A DNA stretch of 64,000 nucleotides from Paracoccaceae bacterium (GCA_022763485.1 JALEGX010000095.1:40130-104129); one strand, 5' to 3'; positions 26,313 to 35,778 are shown, counted from the first letter of the stretch. Notes: generated from the letters alone by a model not told the origin. Numbers and translations: made by a program.

Positions 26313-28283
26313 TTATTCAGCCGCCATCTTCGAAGGCACCGTCATGATGGCAGGATCGCGGATATCCAGCGTGGCGCTGATCGATCCCTTGCGGCCATCC
26401 TCGTAGGTCACCTCGGTGGTGGTCGAAACCTTTGCATCGCCGCCGTACATCGCGTTGATGATGTCGCTGAACTTGTCCTCGACGATCACGCGGCGCACCT
26501 TGCGGGTCCGGGTCATTTCCCCGTCATCCGCATCCAGTTCCTTGTGCAGCACGACAAAGCGTTGGATCTGACATCCCGACAGCATGTCGTCTTCGGCAAC
26601 CGACCGGTTCACCGCTTCCACGTGCTCCTGGATGGTGTCCAGAACCCGCGGATGCCCGGCCAGTTCCTGATACGAAGCATAGGCAATGTTGTTGCGCTCC
26701 GCCCAGTTGCCGACGGCCGTCAGGTCGATGTTGATGAAGGCCACGCAGCTGTCCTTGCCGTTGCCGAACAGCACGGCTTCCAGAATATCCGGGAAAAACT
26801 TCAGCTTGTTCTCGACAAACTTCGGCGCAAACATGGATCCGTCAGCCATCTTGCCAACGTCCTTGGCCCGGTCGATGATCCGCAGGTGTCCGCTGTCCTT
26901 CTCAAAGAAGCCCGCGTCACCCGTTGCAACCCAGCCTTCCGGATCCTTGGTGGACGCGGTGGAATCGGGGTTGTTGTAGTATTCCACGAAGGTGCCCGGC
27001 GAGCGGTAGTGGATCTCGCCTTTTTCGTCGATCTTGATTTCGACGTCGGGGGCGGGAACGCCCACGGTGTCCGCGCGCACTTCGCCGTCCGGCTGCACGG
27101 TGATGAACACGGTCGCTTCGGTCTGGCCATAAAGCTGCTTCAGGTTGATGCCCAGCGAGCGATAGAATTCGAAGATCTCCGGCCCGATCGCTTCACCGGC
27201 GGTATAGCCTACGCGCACCCGTCCAAAGCCCAGGGTGTCCTTCAGCGGGCCATAGACCAGCAGGTCGCCCAGCTTGTACTTCAGGCGATCCATGAAGCTG
27301 ACGGGCTTGCCGTCCAGAATGTCGCCCCCCACCTTCTTGGCGTGCTCCAGGTAACGGTGGAACATCTTGCGCTTCATCGCGCCCGCGTCCTCCATCCGGA
27401 TCATCACGTTGGTCAGCTGGGTTTCAAAAACACGCGGCGGCGCAAAGAAATAGGTCGGTCCGATCTCGCGCAGGTCGGTCATCATCGTGTCCGCGCTTTC
27501 GGGGCAGTTCACGCAGAAGCCGCACCAATAGGCCTGACCGATCGAGAAGATAAAGTCCCCCACCCAGGCCATCGGCAGATAGGACAGGATGTCTTCGTTC
27601 AAGCCCAGCTTGTCGAAGTTGCTGGCGTTCTTCGCGCTTTCGATCACGTTGCGGTTCGACAGCACCACGCCCTTGGGCTTGCCTGTCGTACCCGACGTGT
27701 AGAGCATCACGCAGGTGCTGTCGTAGGTCAGCTTGGACCGGCGTTCGTTCAGATCGGTGATCCACTCATCATAGGCCGCGCGGCCCTGGTTCTGCACATG
27801 GCTGTACTCGTGCAGCTGATGGTGGTCGTATTTGCGCATACCGCGCGGATCCAGATAGATCAGGTGCTCGAACTGATGCAGCTGATCCTGGATCTCGATC
27901 ACCTTGTCCGCCTGCTCCTGGTCGGCGGCAATCACGAAGCGTGCACCGCAGTGACCCAGGATATAGGCCATCTCTTCCGCGACCGAGTCCTGATAGACAG
28001 GCACCGGGACGGCGCCGACCGATTGCGCGGCGACCATCGACCAATACAGATACGGTCTGTTCCGACCAATAATTGCAACGAAATCACCCTCGTTCACCCC
28101 GAGGTTGATCAGACCGAGCGCCAGTGCCTCGATCTCTTTTTCCGCTTCAGCCCAGGTCCAGCATTGCCAAATGCCGAATTCCTTTTCGCGATAAGCGGGT
28201 GCATCAGCGAATTGCGTCGCGTTGCGTTGAAGCAGCGCCGGCAGGGATTGCAATCCCGCGGCGCCCGACTGCGTCTGAGCCAA
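26313..28283 (-). CDS. Long-chain acyl-CoA synthetase (AMP-binding)
   Basis: A 656-aa ANL ligase of the long-chain/very-long-chain type that makes acyl-CoA from a carboxylate, ATP and CoA. The P-loop YTSGTTGKPKG lies near residue 190; LYGQTEATVF and GWVATGDAGFFEKDSGHLRIIDRAKD mark the adenylate and hinge regions. The start is set by GGAGGAG followed, 8 bases on, by TTG at 28283; an upstream in-frame GTG would place that site inside the gene. It is first in the eight-gene operon, which ends with a second CoA ligase. Confidence 0.87.
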   Translation of the reverse strand: MAQTQSGAAGLQSLPALLQRNATQFADAPAYREKEFGIWQCWTWAEAEKEIEALALGLINLGVNEGDFVAIIGRNRPYLYWSMVAAQSVGAVPVPVYQDSVAEEMAYILGHCGARFVIAADQEQADKVIEIQDQLHQFEHLIYLDPRGMRKYDHHQLHEYSHVQNQGRAAYDEWITDLNERRSKLTYDSTCVMLYTSGTTGKPKGVVLSNRNVIESAKNASNFDKLGLNEDILSYLPMAWVGDFIFSIGQAYWCGFCVNCPESADTMMTDLREIGPTYFFAPPRVFETQLTNVMIRMEDAGAMKRKMFHRYLEHAKKVGGDILDGKPVSFMDRLKYKLGDLLVYGPLKDTLGFGRVRVGYTAGEAIGPEIFEFYRSLGINLKQLYGQTEATVFITVQPDGEVRADTVGVPAPDVEIKIDEKGEIHYRSPGTFVEYYNNPDSTASTKDPEGWVATGDAGFFEKDSGHLRIIDRAKDVGKMADGSMFAPKFVENKLKFFPDILEAVLFGNGKDSCVAFINIDLTAVGNWAERNNIAYASYQELAGHPRVLDTIQEHVEAVNRSVAEDDMLSGCQIQRFVVLHKELDADDGEMTRTRKVRRVIVEDKFSDIINAMYGGDAKVSTTTEVTYEDGRKGSISATLDIRDPAIMTVPSKMAAE

Positions 28284-28714
28284 TTTTACATCTCCTCCCA
28301 CACCGGCCCTCCACCGGCCGGAATGATCGCTTGTGCGATTCTGCCCCGATTAGGGACGTGCTTATGCTTCGGGGTCAACTTTTTCCTGATGTTTTCCCAA
28401 TTCTTACGAATTGTAACAGCCCCGATGAACCGCGCCCGAATCCTGAAACACTCCTTTTTTTGCAGGTGTTTTCTGACGATCTGCGGTGGGGTGTCGCAGC
28501 CGGGTGACTGGCCGCGATTCTGTCGGCGGCCTAGGAAGTGAGAGCGGCGCAACGGTGATGTCGCGCCGCGATCATCCAGGGATCACCCCGCCCAGCGTGA
28601 CAGATCCGGCCCCCCGGAATAAAGACGCCACCACAGGTTGAATTGAGCCAAGCGATCGTCGATTGCACCTAGGCGAACGGACACCGTGGTGTTAGCCATA
28701 AAGCGAGGAGCGAC
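28284..28714. promoter_or_regulatory. Divergent control region with nested dyads
   Basis: A 431-base gap between the CoA-ligase/ABC operon and the sensor-kinase gene. It contains no convincing open frame. At 28398-28413 is CAATTC-TTAC-GAATTG, overlapped by TTAC-GAATT-GTAA (28404-28416), a compact nested dyad suited to a dimeric regulator. Further toward the operon, CCCCGA/TCGGGG can form a leader hairpin. I found no convincing -35/-10 pair. The last bases hold GAGGAG for the kinase gene. The rest shows nothing I can name. Confidence 0.4.
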
Positions 28715-30616
28715 ATGGATTATTCCGAAAAACAGACCCGCGTGATGGCAACGGCCGGCCTGAATCTGATCGCGCAGGCCCTTTCGATCTATGACAACGA
28801 TCTGCGCCTGGCAGTTTGCAACCGGCGCTTTCAGGAAATGTTCGATCTGCCCGACGAACTGACCTCTCCGGGGGCCTCTTTTGAAGAAACCATCGAACAT
28901 ATGGCGCTCAAGGGCGAATATGGCGACGTGGAAGATATTGCCGCGCTGGTACAGGCGCGTGTTGATCAGGCCCGCGCGTTCGAGCCGCATTATGTTGAAC
29001 GCCGCCGCAACAACGGGCAGGTCATTTCCATCGAAGGCGCGCCGTTGCCGCAGGGCGGATGGGTCACGGTCTATACTGACATCACCCGCACCAAGCGGGT
29101 TGAGGAGCTGCTGCGGACCCGATCCGCGGAATTGTCCGATCAGGTCCTGTCCCACGCGGAAGAGCTGTCTGCGACCAACCGCGAACTGGCCGCCACGATC
29201 TCTGCCCTTGAGGAAGCCAAACGGCAGCTCACCGAGATCGAGAGCCGGACCCGCCTGACGACGGAAATGATGCCCGCGCATATCGCGCATGTCGACGCGG
29301 ATGGGCATTACACCTTCACCAACCGGCGGCTTAGCTCCGTGTTTCCGGGGCGCCCGTCTGAAATCGTCGGGCTGCACATCAGCGAAGCCTTGGGCGAAAT
29401 GGCCTATGCCAAGATCGAACCGAACCTGCTGGCGGCCTATACCGGTACGAACTCGGTGTTCGAATTCAACGAGGACCACAACCAGCGCCGTATTAGGGTT
29501 GCGCTGACCTCGGACCAGTCGGGCGGTGTCTATATCCTGTCCATGGACATCACCGAAGAAACACAGGCCCGGGTCGCCCTGCAACAGTCCCGCCGCCGCG
29601 CGATGGCAGCACAGATGACCAGCGGGCTGGCACATGATTTTTCCAACCTTCTGACCATCATCCTGGGGATGCAGGGAAAGCTGGCAAAAATGCACCTCAC
29701 GAAAGAGGCCGAGGACCTGGTGCAGGGCACGCTGTCTGCGGCCCGCCGGGGCGGCCGTTTGCTAAATAGGATTGCCGACATGACCGGCAATCGCACCCTG
29801 CGACCGCAAGCCACCGACCTGCACGCGCTATTGCAGGATCTGAAGCTCCTGGCCTCGCCCTCGCTGCCGCAGGCAGTTGGCCTGTCGGTGCTGGACAACA
29901 CCCCCGACCAGTTGCTGCTTCTGGATCCCGGCATGTTGCAGGACTCCCTGCTGAACCTTGTCCTGAACGCACGCGATGCCTGTGGCACCTCCGGTCAGAT
30001 CACCGTCAGTGCCCATATCGTTGGACAAACCTGGCTGGAAATCTCGCTGACGGACACCGGCCCCGGATTTTCCAAGGAGGCGCTGGACAAAGCGTTGAAC
30101 CCTTTCTTCACCACCAAGGGGGGCGAAGGCTCGGGTCTGGGCCTGCCGATGGTCTATGACATGGTGAAACTGGCCGGTGGCGACATGCGGATCAGCAACA
30201 CGCTGACCGGGGCGCAGGTTGTTCTGCGCCTGCCTTACCGGGTTGCCCCGGCGGCGCGCGGTGGCATGGCCCTGCTGGTCGAAGACAGCGACGACCTGCG
30301 GGCGGCCTTCCGTGACATGCTGATCGATCTGGGCTTCTCGGTCATCGAAGCCACATCGGTCGACGAGGCCTGCGCCTTGGCGGCGAATCTGGATGAAATC
30401 ACCCTGGTCCTGTCGGACATCCGCCTGCAGGGCGAAGCCACCGGGCTGGACCTTGAGGAACGGTTGCGCGGCAGCCTCTTCCCGGTGATCCTGATGACCT
30501 CGCTGCCGCCAACCGATCCACAACACCGAACGGCCCTGTCCCGTGGGCCGGTTCTGCAAAAACCTTTCACGACATCTCAGCTCTCAGCGCTGATCAGTCC
30601 GGAGCATACTTCATGA
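28715..30616 (+). CDS. PAS-domain hybrid sensor histidine kinase
   Basis: A 633-aa cytoplasmic kinase with no membrane helix. Order: PAS (about 15-125), coiled coil (about 130-175), second PAS (about 180-295), HisKA with H-box LAHDFSN (near 310), HATPase with N-box LLNLVLNARDA, G1 DTGPGF and PFFTTKGGEGSGLGL, and a C-terminal receiver (about 515-625) with phospho-acceptor Asp in VLSDIRL and LQKPF. The ligand sensed by the PAS domains is unknown. It is divergent from the CoA-ligase/ABC operon and overlaps the response-regulator gene by 4 bases. Confidence 0.9.
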   Translation: MDYSEKQTRVMATAGLNLIAQALSIYDNDLRLAVCNRRFQEMFDLPDELTSPGASFEETIEHMALKGEYGDVEDIAALVQARVDQARAFEPHYVERRRNNGQVISIEGAPLPQGGWVTVYTDITRTKRVEELLRTRSAELSDQVLSHAEELSATNRELAATISALEEAKRQLTEIESRTRLTTEMMPAHIAHVDADGHYTFTNRRLSSVFPGRPSEIVGLHISEALGEMAYAKIEPNLLAAYTGTNSVFEFNEDHNQRRIRVALTSDQSGGVYILSMDITEETQARVALQQSRRRAMAAQMTSGLAHDFSNLLTIILGMQGKLAKMHLTKEAEDLVQGTLSAARRGGRLLNRIADMTGNRTLRPQATDLHALLQDLKLLASPSLPQAVGLSVLDNTPDQLLLLDPGMLQDSLLNLVLNARDACGTSGQITVSAHIVGQTWLEISLTDTGPGFSKEALDKALNPFFTTKGGEGSGLGLPMVYDMVKLAGGDMRISNTLTGAQVVLRLPYRVAPAARGGMALLVEDSDDLRAAFRDMLIDLGFSVIEATSVDEACALAANLDEITLVLSDIRLQGEATGLDLEERLRGSLFPVILMTSLPPTDPQHRTALSRGPVLQKPFTTSQLSALISPEHTS

Positions 30617-31320
30617 CCGCGCCGCTTGTGACCATTCTGGATGACGAACCGGAAATCCGTCAGATCTTGACCGACGCGCTGGAAGAGGCCGGGTTCCGGA
30701 CCCAGTGCTTCGGACGTGCCCGCGAATTCGAGGCCTCGCTGAAGCGCGTGACCCCCGATGTGTGCCTGGTGGATCTGTCTTTGCCGGATACGGACGGGTT
30801 GGCGCTGGTTCACCGGCTGGCGCTGGAACAGGGGGCAGCCGTGATCATCATCTCTGGCCGCGCACAGGTTCAGGACCGGGTGACCGGTCTGGAACTGGGG
30901 GCCGATGATTACATCACCAAGCCCTTCGACCCTGCCGAAGTGGTGGCCCGCGTCCGGGCCCGCCTGCGCGGCGGCGGCGCCAAATCCACCGCGCAGGGCG
31001 GCAACACTGCCGCCTTCAACGGCTGGCTGGCGCATTTCGATCGCTATGTTCTGGAAGATGAAGCCGGACAGGAAACCGCCTTTTCCCACGCCGAGGGCGA
31101 GGTGTTGCGGTTGTTCCTGGAAAGCCCCAAACGGCTGATTTCCCGCGCCCAGATGCAAGAGACGCTTGGCGGTGCGGCCGGGGACAGCTTCGACCGGGCG
31201 ATGGACGTCCGGATCTCTCGCCTGCGCACGAAACTGCGCGAAGACCCCAAGAACCCCCGGCTGATCAAGACGATCTACGGGGCCGGCTATATCTTCCTTG
31301 GTGACGTCAGCTGGACCTGA
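30613..31320 (+). CDS. OmpR-family response regulator
   Basis: A 235-aa regulator. The receiver domain (1-120) has TILDDEPE, phospho-acceptor LVDLSLPD and the Lys in YITKPFDP; a winged-helix DNA-binding domain follows (about 135-232, ending RLIKTIYGAGYIFL). Start and stop overlap the kinase (ATGA), so the pair is coupled. Being divergent from the uptake/activation operon, it most plausibly controls that operon; the nested dyad in the gap is a candidate site. A terminator follows. Confidence 0.92.
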   Translation: MTAPLVTILDDEPEIRQILTDALEEAGFRTQCFGRAREFEASLKRVTPDVCLVDLSLPDTDGLALVHRLALEQGAAVIIISGRAQVQDRVTGLELGADDYITKPFDPAEVVARVRARLRGGGAKSTAQGGNTAAFNGWLAHFDRYVLEDEAGQETAFSHAEGEVLRLFLESPKRLISRAQMQETLGGAAGDSFDRAMDVRISRLRTKLREDPKNPRLIKTIYGAGYIFLGDVSWT

Positions 31321-31329
31321 CATCGGGAC

Positions 31330-31353
31330 CGAAATTGGAGATTTCGTCTTTTT
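31330..31353 (+). terminator. Intrinsic terminator of the two-component operon
   Basis: CGAAAT (31330-31335), loop TGGAG, ATTTCG (31341-31346), then TCTTTTT. A 6-bp stem with a T-run, 9 bases after the regulator stop. Confidence 0.7.
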
Positions 31354-31395
31354 CTGATATGTTCCTACTACACCTAGTGGAGGAGCAATCTAACG

Positions 31396-31794
31396 ATGAC
31401 GCAACTTCAATACTTCACCGCCCTTGGCGGGATCTGGCTGACCATCGCTTGGCTACCCTACATACTGGATCGCATCATGGTCAGGGGCCTGCTGGGCGGC
31501 ATGGCCAACCCAAGCCCTGATGACAAACCCCAATCGCCCTGGGCCCAGCGGGCGCACCGGGCGCATATTGTCGGGGTCGAGCTTTATGTGGCCTTCGCGC
31601 CGCTTTCGATCCTGGCGATGTTGACCCGGCCCGAAGACACGCTTCCCGGCACTCTGGCGATGATCTTCGTGTTTGGCATGGTGGCCCATTACGTGATCTA
31701 CTTGCTGGGCATTCCCGTTCTCCGAACCCTGGCCTTCGCCTGTGCCTCATTGTCGTGCCTGGCCCTGGGCCTGCGGCTCATCGGGGTTATCTGA
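31396..31794 (+). CDS. MAPEG-family membrane protein
   Basis: A 132-aa membrane protein with four hydrophobic helices (about residues 6-30, 58-75, 84-103 and 108-130) and the MAPEG-like polar segment RAHRAHIVGVELYVAFAPL. Relatives include microsomal glutathione transferases, but bacterial members of this size are mostly uncharacterised. GGAGGAGC lies 10 bases before the ATG. It stands alone after the two-component operon. Confidence 0.75.
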   Translation: MTQLQYFTALGGIWLTIAWLPYILDRIMVRGLLGGMANPSPDDKPQSPWAQRAHRAHIVGVELYVAFAPLSILAMLTRPEDTLPGTLAMIFVFGMVAHYVIYLLGIPVLRTLAFACASLSCLALGLRLIGVI

Positions 31795-31842
31795 CATGGC
31801 TTCCCGCATCCTCTTGCGGTCATCCTTGAACGGAATTAGTGA

Positions 31843-32076
31843 ATGAATATGGCCACTTGTCTGCTATATCACCACTCTGAAAGCCGCGCGTCCCGCTTCT
31901 ATCGGATCGAGCTGGCAATGAACCTGTTTTCCGAAGTCTCCGTCCTGCGCGAATGGGGACAGGCCGGGCGGCAGGGGCAAACCGTGATCAACAGCTTCAG
32001 CAACCTGCGCGATGCCTCGCTTGAGGCCGACAGGCATCGCAATCGGCTGTTGCGCCGGGGCTATCAGAGGGCCTGA
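31843..32076 (+). CDS. WGR-domain protein
   Basis: A 77-aa protein that is essentially a single WGR domain: [28 protein letters not shown] with the Trp-Gly-Arg-like core EWGQAGRQG (about residues 37-45), then a helix of Glu/Ala/Arg. In PARPs and MolR the WGR domain binds nucleic acid; standalone bacterial copies have no assigned role. Its 3' end overlaps the convergent M20 hydrolase by 13 bases. Confidence 0.75.
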   Translation: MNMATCLLYHHSESRASRFYRIELAMNLFSEVSVLREWGQAGRQGQTVINSFSNLRDASLEADRHRNRLLRRGYQRA

Positions 32077-33257
32077 ACCGCGCGCGCAAGGACCTGCAAT
32101 CCCAGCACAAGGTCCTCTTCGCGCGTGTCTTCGGCAAAATCGTGCGAAATGCCGTTGATGGACGGCACGAACAACATGGCTGCCGGCAGCACCGAGGCCA
32201 CGTTCGAAGCGTCGTGCAAGGCGCCGGACGGCATGTCCCGCCATTTGTCACAGGCCAGCGCTTCGGCCGCGGTTTGCAGACCGGACCGCAGACGTTCATC
32301 CATGGCGACAGGCGGAATACCCATCACCGGATCCACCGTCACCGCCATGCCGGATTGTTGTGCAACCTCTGCGACCGTGTCGCGAATGATCTGCTCCATC
32401 CGGTCCAGGCGGTCAGCATCCTGATCGCGCCACTGCATGGAAAACGTGGCCCGCCCCGGCACAACAGACGCCGCATTCGGATGCAGCGAAACATGCCCCA
32501 TGGTCCAGACGGTGCGCGGGGTAACAACATTTGCAAACCGGTGCCGCAACTCGGTCGCAAAGGTACAAACGGCCTGAAACGCGTCCTGCCGCAAGTGCAT
32601 CGGCGTGGTTCCGGCATGGTTCTGCTGCCCGACAAAATGGATCCGCGTGTCCCGAATGCCGACAATATCCGACACCACGCCAATGCGGTCGCCGCTCTGA
32701 TCCAGCGCAGGCCCCTGTTCGATATGCATCTCCAGGAACCCGGTAAACCGGTCATGCGGCAGGAACGCCCCCGCACGGTCGGACAGGACCTGCCGCGCCT
32801 GGGCCAGCGTCACCCCTTCGGTGTCGGTGAAGGCATCGGCATCCTGCAAGGCGATCTTGCCGCTCCAGATGTCAGAACCAGTGGTCACCCCGAACCGGCC
32901 CTCTTCGTCCTGGAAACTGACCACGGACACGGGCGGCCCGCCTGCCTCACGCGCTGCGCGGGCAATCTCCAACCCGGCGATCACCCCCAGAGCCCCATCC
33001 AGCCAGCCACCTTCGGGTTGGGTGTCACTGTGCGATCCGACAAGCAGGGACTGTCCTTCGGCCAGACCGAACAGGTTTCCGACTGGATCGAAATGGGGTG
33101 TCAGGCCCGCCTCGTGGATCCGGTCGGCCAGCCAATCGCGCGCCTCCATGTCAGCCGCTGTATAGGCCCGCCGCCTGACGCCTTTGCCAACGCCCGCAGC
33201 GCCGAATGTCCGCAACTGGTGCAGCTCTGCCAGAAACCTGTCTTCGTTCACCTGCAT
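32064..33257 (-). CDS. M20-family allantoate/N-carbamoyl-amino-acid hydrolase
   Basis: A 397-aa cytoplasmic zinc amidohydrolase. Metal ligands are visible as [18 protein letters not shown] (His and Asp), EEGRFG (the Glu pair), [10 protein letters not shown] (His) and a late His in SHDFAEDT. The dimerisation domain (about 200-310) has the typical [12 protein letters not shown] segment. Family members cleave allantoate, N-carbamoyl amino acids or ureidoglycolate-type substrates; no purine or hydantoin genes are nearby, so the substrate stays open. Confidence 0.87.
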   Translation of the reverse strand: MQVNEDRFLAELHQLRTFGAAGVGKGVRRRAYTAADMEARDWLADRIHEAGLTPHFDPVGNLFGLAEGQSLLVGSHSDTQPEGGWLDGALGVIAGLEIARAAREAGGPPVSVVSFQDEEGRFGVTTGSDIWSGKIALQDADAFTDTEGVTLAQARQVLSDRAGAFLPHDRFTGFLEMHIEQGPALDQSGDRIGVVSDIVGIRDTRIHFVGQQNHAGTTPMHLRQDAFQAVCTFATELRHRFANVVTPRTVWTMGHVSLHPNAASVVPGRATFSMQWRDQDADRLDRMEQIIRDTVAEVAQQSGMAVTVDPVMGIPPVAMDERLRSGLQTAAEALACDKWRDMPSGALHDASNVASVLPAAMLFVPSINGISHDFAEDTREEDLVLGLQVLARAVQAL

Positions 33258-33421
33258 GGCGCTTTCCTTCTGATGACAAGGCGCAGAGTAGCCCCAATCC
33301 GTCCCATCGCAAGCCCGCGACGAAACGGCAGTCCCACTTTCTGACCAGGGGGTACAAAACCCCTCTGGCTCCTTTGAGGAAGCTCCCCTAAGAGTTCTGC
33401 TGTCAACAAGGATTCAGGCAC

Positions 33422-34075
33422 ATGTCCCACATCACCCTCATCCGCCATGGGCAGGCAAACACCGAAGCCCGAGACGAAGAGAGCTATGACCGCCTGAGCC
33501 CGCTGGGCCACCAGCAGGCCGCGTGGCTGGGTGCGCATCTGGACAGCAGCAAGGCGCATCATCCGCGTGTCTTTTCAGGCACCCTGGTGCGCCATGTGGA
33601 AACCGCAACCAGCATGGGTGTGGCAGAGGGCATGATCCAAGACGAACGGCTGAACGAAATCGAGTACTTCAACCTTGCCAAGATGCTGGAAGAACAGAAA
33701 GGCATCCCGATCCCTCAGGAACGCGAAGGCTTTGTCCAGCACCTGCCACAAGTCTTTGCCGCTTGGCAAAATGATGAGATCGAAAACCCGCCAGAAAGCT
33801 GGACCCACTTTGAAACCCGTGTACGGGACGTGCTGACCGAGATCAGCCAAGGCGCCGGGCCCGCGCTTGTCGTCACTTCAGGCGGGTTGATTTCCATGGT
33901 GATGGCGCAGGCAATGGGCCTGAACAGCCTGAACATGGCGCGGATTGCTCTGGCTATCATGAACACTTCGGTGCATCGTCTCTACCCGATTGGGGATCAC
34001 CTGAGTCCGGTGCTGTTCAACGCGGTTCCGCATCTTGAAGATCCCGCGCGCCACTATGCGCAGACCCATTTGTGA
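33422..34075 (+). CDS. Histidine phosphatase (PGAM-like) family protein
   Basis: A 217-aa cytoplasmic phosphatase. The catalytic motif LIRHGQAN (His at residue 9) is followed by LSPLGHQQAAWLG, the phosphate-pocket Arg in VFSGTLVRHVETA, and a second catalytic His region that is less clear (VVTSGGLISMVM replaces the usual VSHGG). The substituted second His means activity should not be taken for granted. It is 19 bases before the glutathione transferase gene on the same strand. Confidence 0.8.
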   Translation: MSHITLIRHGQANTEARDEESYDRLSPLGHQQAAWLGAHLDSSKAHHPRVFSGTLVRHVETATSMGVAEGMIQDERLNEIEYFNLAKMLEEQKGIPIPQEREGFVQHLPQVFAAWQNDEIENPPESWTHFETRVRDVLTEISQGAGPALVVTSGGLISMVMAQAMGLNSLNMARIALAIMNTSVHRLYPIGDHLSPVLFNAVPHLEDPARHYAQTHL

Positions 34076-34094
34076 CGACAGGGAGGTCGCCAAG

Positions 34095-34715
34095 ATGACG
34101 ATGCAGCTGTACTACGCCCCCGGAACCATTTCGATTGCCGTGGCCATTGCTCTGGAAGAGGCCGGGATCGAATATGATCCGATCCTGGTGGACTTTGCCG
34201 CCAAGGAGCAGACCAAGCCCGGCTATCAGCAGATCAATCCCAAAGGCCGAGTCCCGGCCCTGATCACCGAAGGTGGCGTGCTGACCGAAACAGGTGCGTT
34301 GCTGGATTTCATCGCGGATCTGAAGCCCGAAGCCGAACTGCGTCCATCGAACCCGGTGATGAAGGCCCGCATGCGCGAGGTGATGTATTACCTGGCCTCA
34401 ACCATGCATGTGAATCACGCCCACAAGCTGCGCGGCAGCCGTTGGGCCAGCCAGCCGTCGTCCTACAAGGACATGAAGTCCAAGGTTCCCCAGACGATGA
34501 CGGACTGCTGCGACTACATCGTGTCCAATGGCCTGCGAGGGCCTTTTGTACTGGGCGATCATCTCAGCCTTGCGGATTGCTACCTTTATGTGGTCTGCAC
34601 CTGGCTGGAAGGGGATGGGGTCAAGCTGGACGCCTTCCCGAAGATCAAGGAATTCATGGCCGCGATGGAAGAGCGCGACTCCGTCCGGGCGGTCTATGCC
34701 AAAGGCATGTTGTAA
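34095..34715 (+). CDS. Glutathione S-transferase
   Basis: A 206-aa GST: thioredoxin-like N-domain (residues 1-80, LYYAPGTISIAVAIALEEAG, then the cis-Pro region GRVPALITEGG and LTETGALLDFIA) and an all-helical C-domain (GPFVLGDHLSLADCYLYVV). The sequence most resembles beta-class bacterial GSTs. GGGAGG lies 9 bases before the ATG at 34095. It begins a same-strand run leading into the two saccharopine dehydrogenases, 10 bases before the first. Confidence 0.88.
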   Translation: MTMQLYYAPGTISIAVAIALEEAGIEYDPILVDFAAKEQTKPGYQQINPKGRVPALITEGGVLTETGALLDFIADLKPEAELRPSNPVMKARMREVMYYLASTMHVNHAHKLRGSRWASQPSSYKDMKSKVPQTMTDCCDYIVSNGLRGPFVLGDHLSLADCYLYVVCTWLEGDGVKLDAFPKIKEFMAAMEERDSVRAVYAKGML

Positions 34716-34725
34716 GGAAACGAAG

Positions 34726-35778
34726 ATGGCACATCTGTGGGTCCGGGCAGAACAGCGCCCGAACGAAGAACGCGTCGGCCTGACACCTGAGGGTGCGAAA
34801 GCGCTGATTGATGCGGGCATCCGCGTGACGGTCGAAGAAAGCTCGGTCCGCGCGATCCCGCTGCAGGGCTATGTGGATGCGGGCTGCGAAATCGCGGCTG
34901 AAAACGCCTGGCCCCAGGCGCCGCTGGATGCGATCATCTTTGGCCTCAAGGAACTGCCCGAAGACGGCACGCCCCTGCCCCACAAGCACATCATGTTCGG
35001 CCATGCCTTCAAGGGGCAGCATTCGGGCAAGGCCCTGCTGGAGCGGTTCAAGGCGGGCGGCGGCACGCTGTATGATCTGGAATACCTGGTCGATGAAACC
35101 GGCCGCCGGGTCGCGGCCTTCGGCTATTGGGCCGGGTATGCAGGCGCGGCCGTCACCCTGAAAACCTGGGCCGCACAGCAACGCAGCGAAGAATGCGGGC
35201 CCGTCGGCGTCTATGCTGGCAAGGATGCGCTGAACGCCGAACTGCTGGCCGAGGTCGAAGCCACCGGCAAGCCCCGCCCCCGCGCCATCGTCATCGGCGC
35301 GCTGGGTCGCGTCGGCACCGGCGCGGCGGATCTGTGCGAGGCAATGGGCGTTGACGTCACCAAGTGGGACATGGCCGAAACCGCCAGCGGCGGGCCGTTC
35401 CCGGAAATCCTGGACCATGACCTGTTCCTGAACTGCATTTTTGCGCGTCCCGGCACCCCGGTCTTTGTTCCGCGTGAGGCGCTGAATGCCGACCGCAACC
35501 TGAGCGCCATTGGCGACGTCGCCTGCGACCCGGACAGCGATTACAACCCGGTGCCCGTCTATGACCGCGCCACCACCTGGGAGGCCCCCGCCCTGCGCGT
35601 TGCCACTGATCCGGTGCTGGATGTGATGGCCATCGACAACCTGCCCTCCATGCTGCCGGTCGAAAGCTCGGACGATTACGCCGCCCAGCTGCTGCCCTCG
35701 CTGCTGACTCTGACGGATCTGAACAGCGGCGTCTGGGGCCGGGCCGAAGCGACCTTCCTGGAGCACCTGCCGAAATGA
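34726..35778 (+). CDS. Saccharopine dehydrogenase, lysine-forming type (LYS1-like)
   Basis: A 350-aa cytoplasmic NAD-dependent enzyme that links L-lysine and 2-oxoglutarate into saccharopine (or the reverse). The N-terminal alanine-dehydrogenase-like half (RAEQRPNEERVGLTPEG) carries K75 (FGLKELPE) and H93 (FGHAFKGQ), which match the catalytic Lys/His of yeast Lys1 by position. A dinucleotide-binding segment (AIVIGALGRVGTGAADL) lies near 190. It overlaps the PQ-loop gene by 4 bases and is followed by a second saccharopine dehydrogenase, implying lysine breakdown. Confidence 0.88.
   Translation: MAHLWVRAEQRPNEERVGLTPEGAKALIDAGIRVTVEESSVRAIPLQGYVDAGCEIAAENAWPQAPLDAIIFGLKELPEDGTPLPHKHIMFGHAFKGQHSGKALLERFKAGGGTLYDLEYLVDETGRRVAAFGYWAGYAGAAVTLKTWAAQQRSEECGPVGVYAGKDALNAELLAEVEATGKPRPRAIVIGALGRVGTGAADLCEAMGVDVTKWDMAETASGGPFPEILDHDLFLNCIFARPGTPVFVPREALNADRNLSAIGDVACDPDSDYNPVPVYDRATTWEAPALRVATDPVLDVMAIDNLPSMLPVESSDDYAAQLLPSLLTLTDLNSGVWGRAEATFLEHLPK

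Noticed and set aside
20805..28541. Long plus-strand open frames (about 800, 841 and 665 codons) across the ABC/CoA-ligase operon
   Set aside because: All mirror well-supported minus-strand genes and encode low-complexity Gln/His/Arg/Asp-rich sequence; they are codon-bias shadows.
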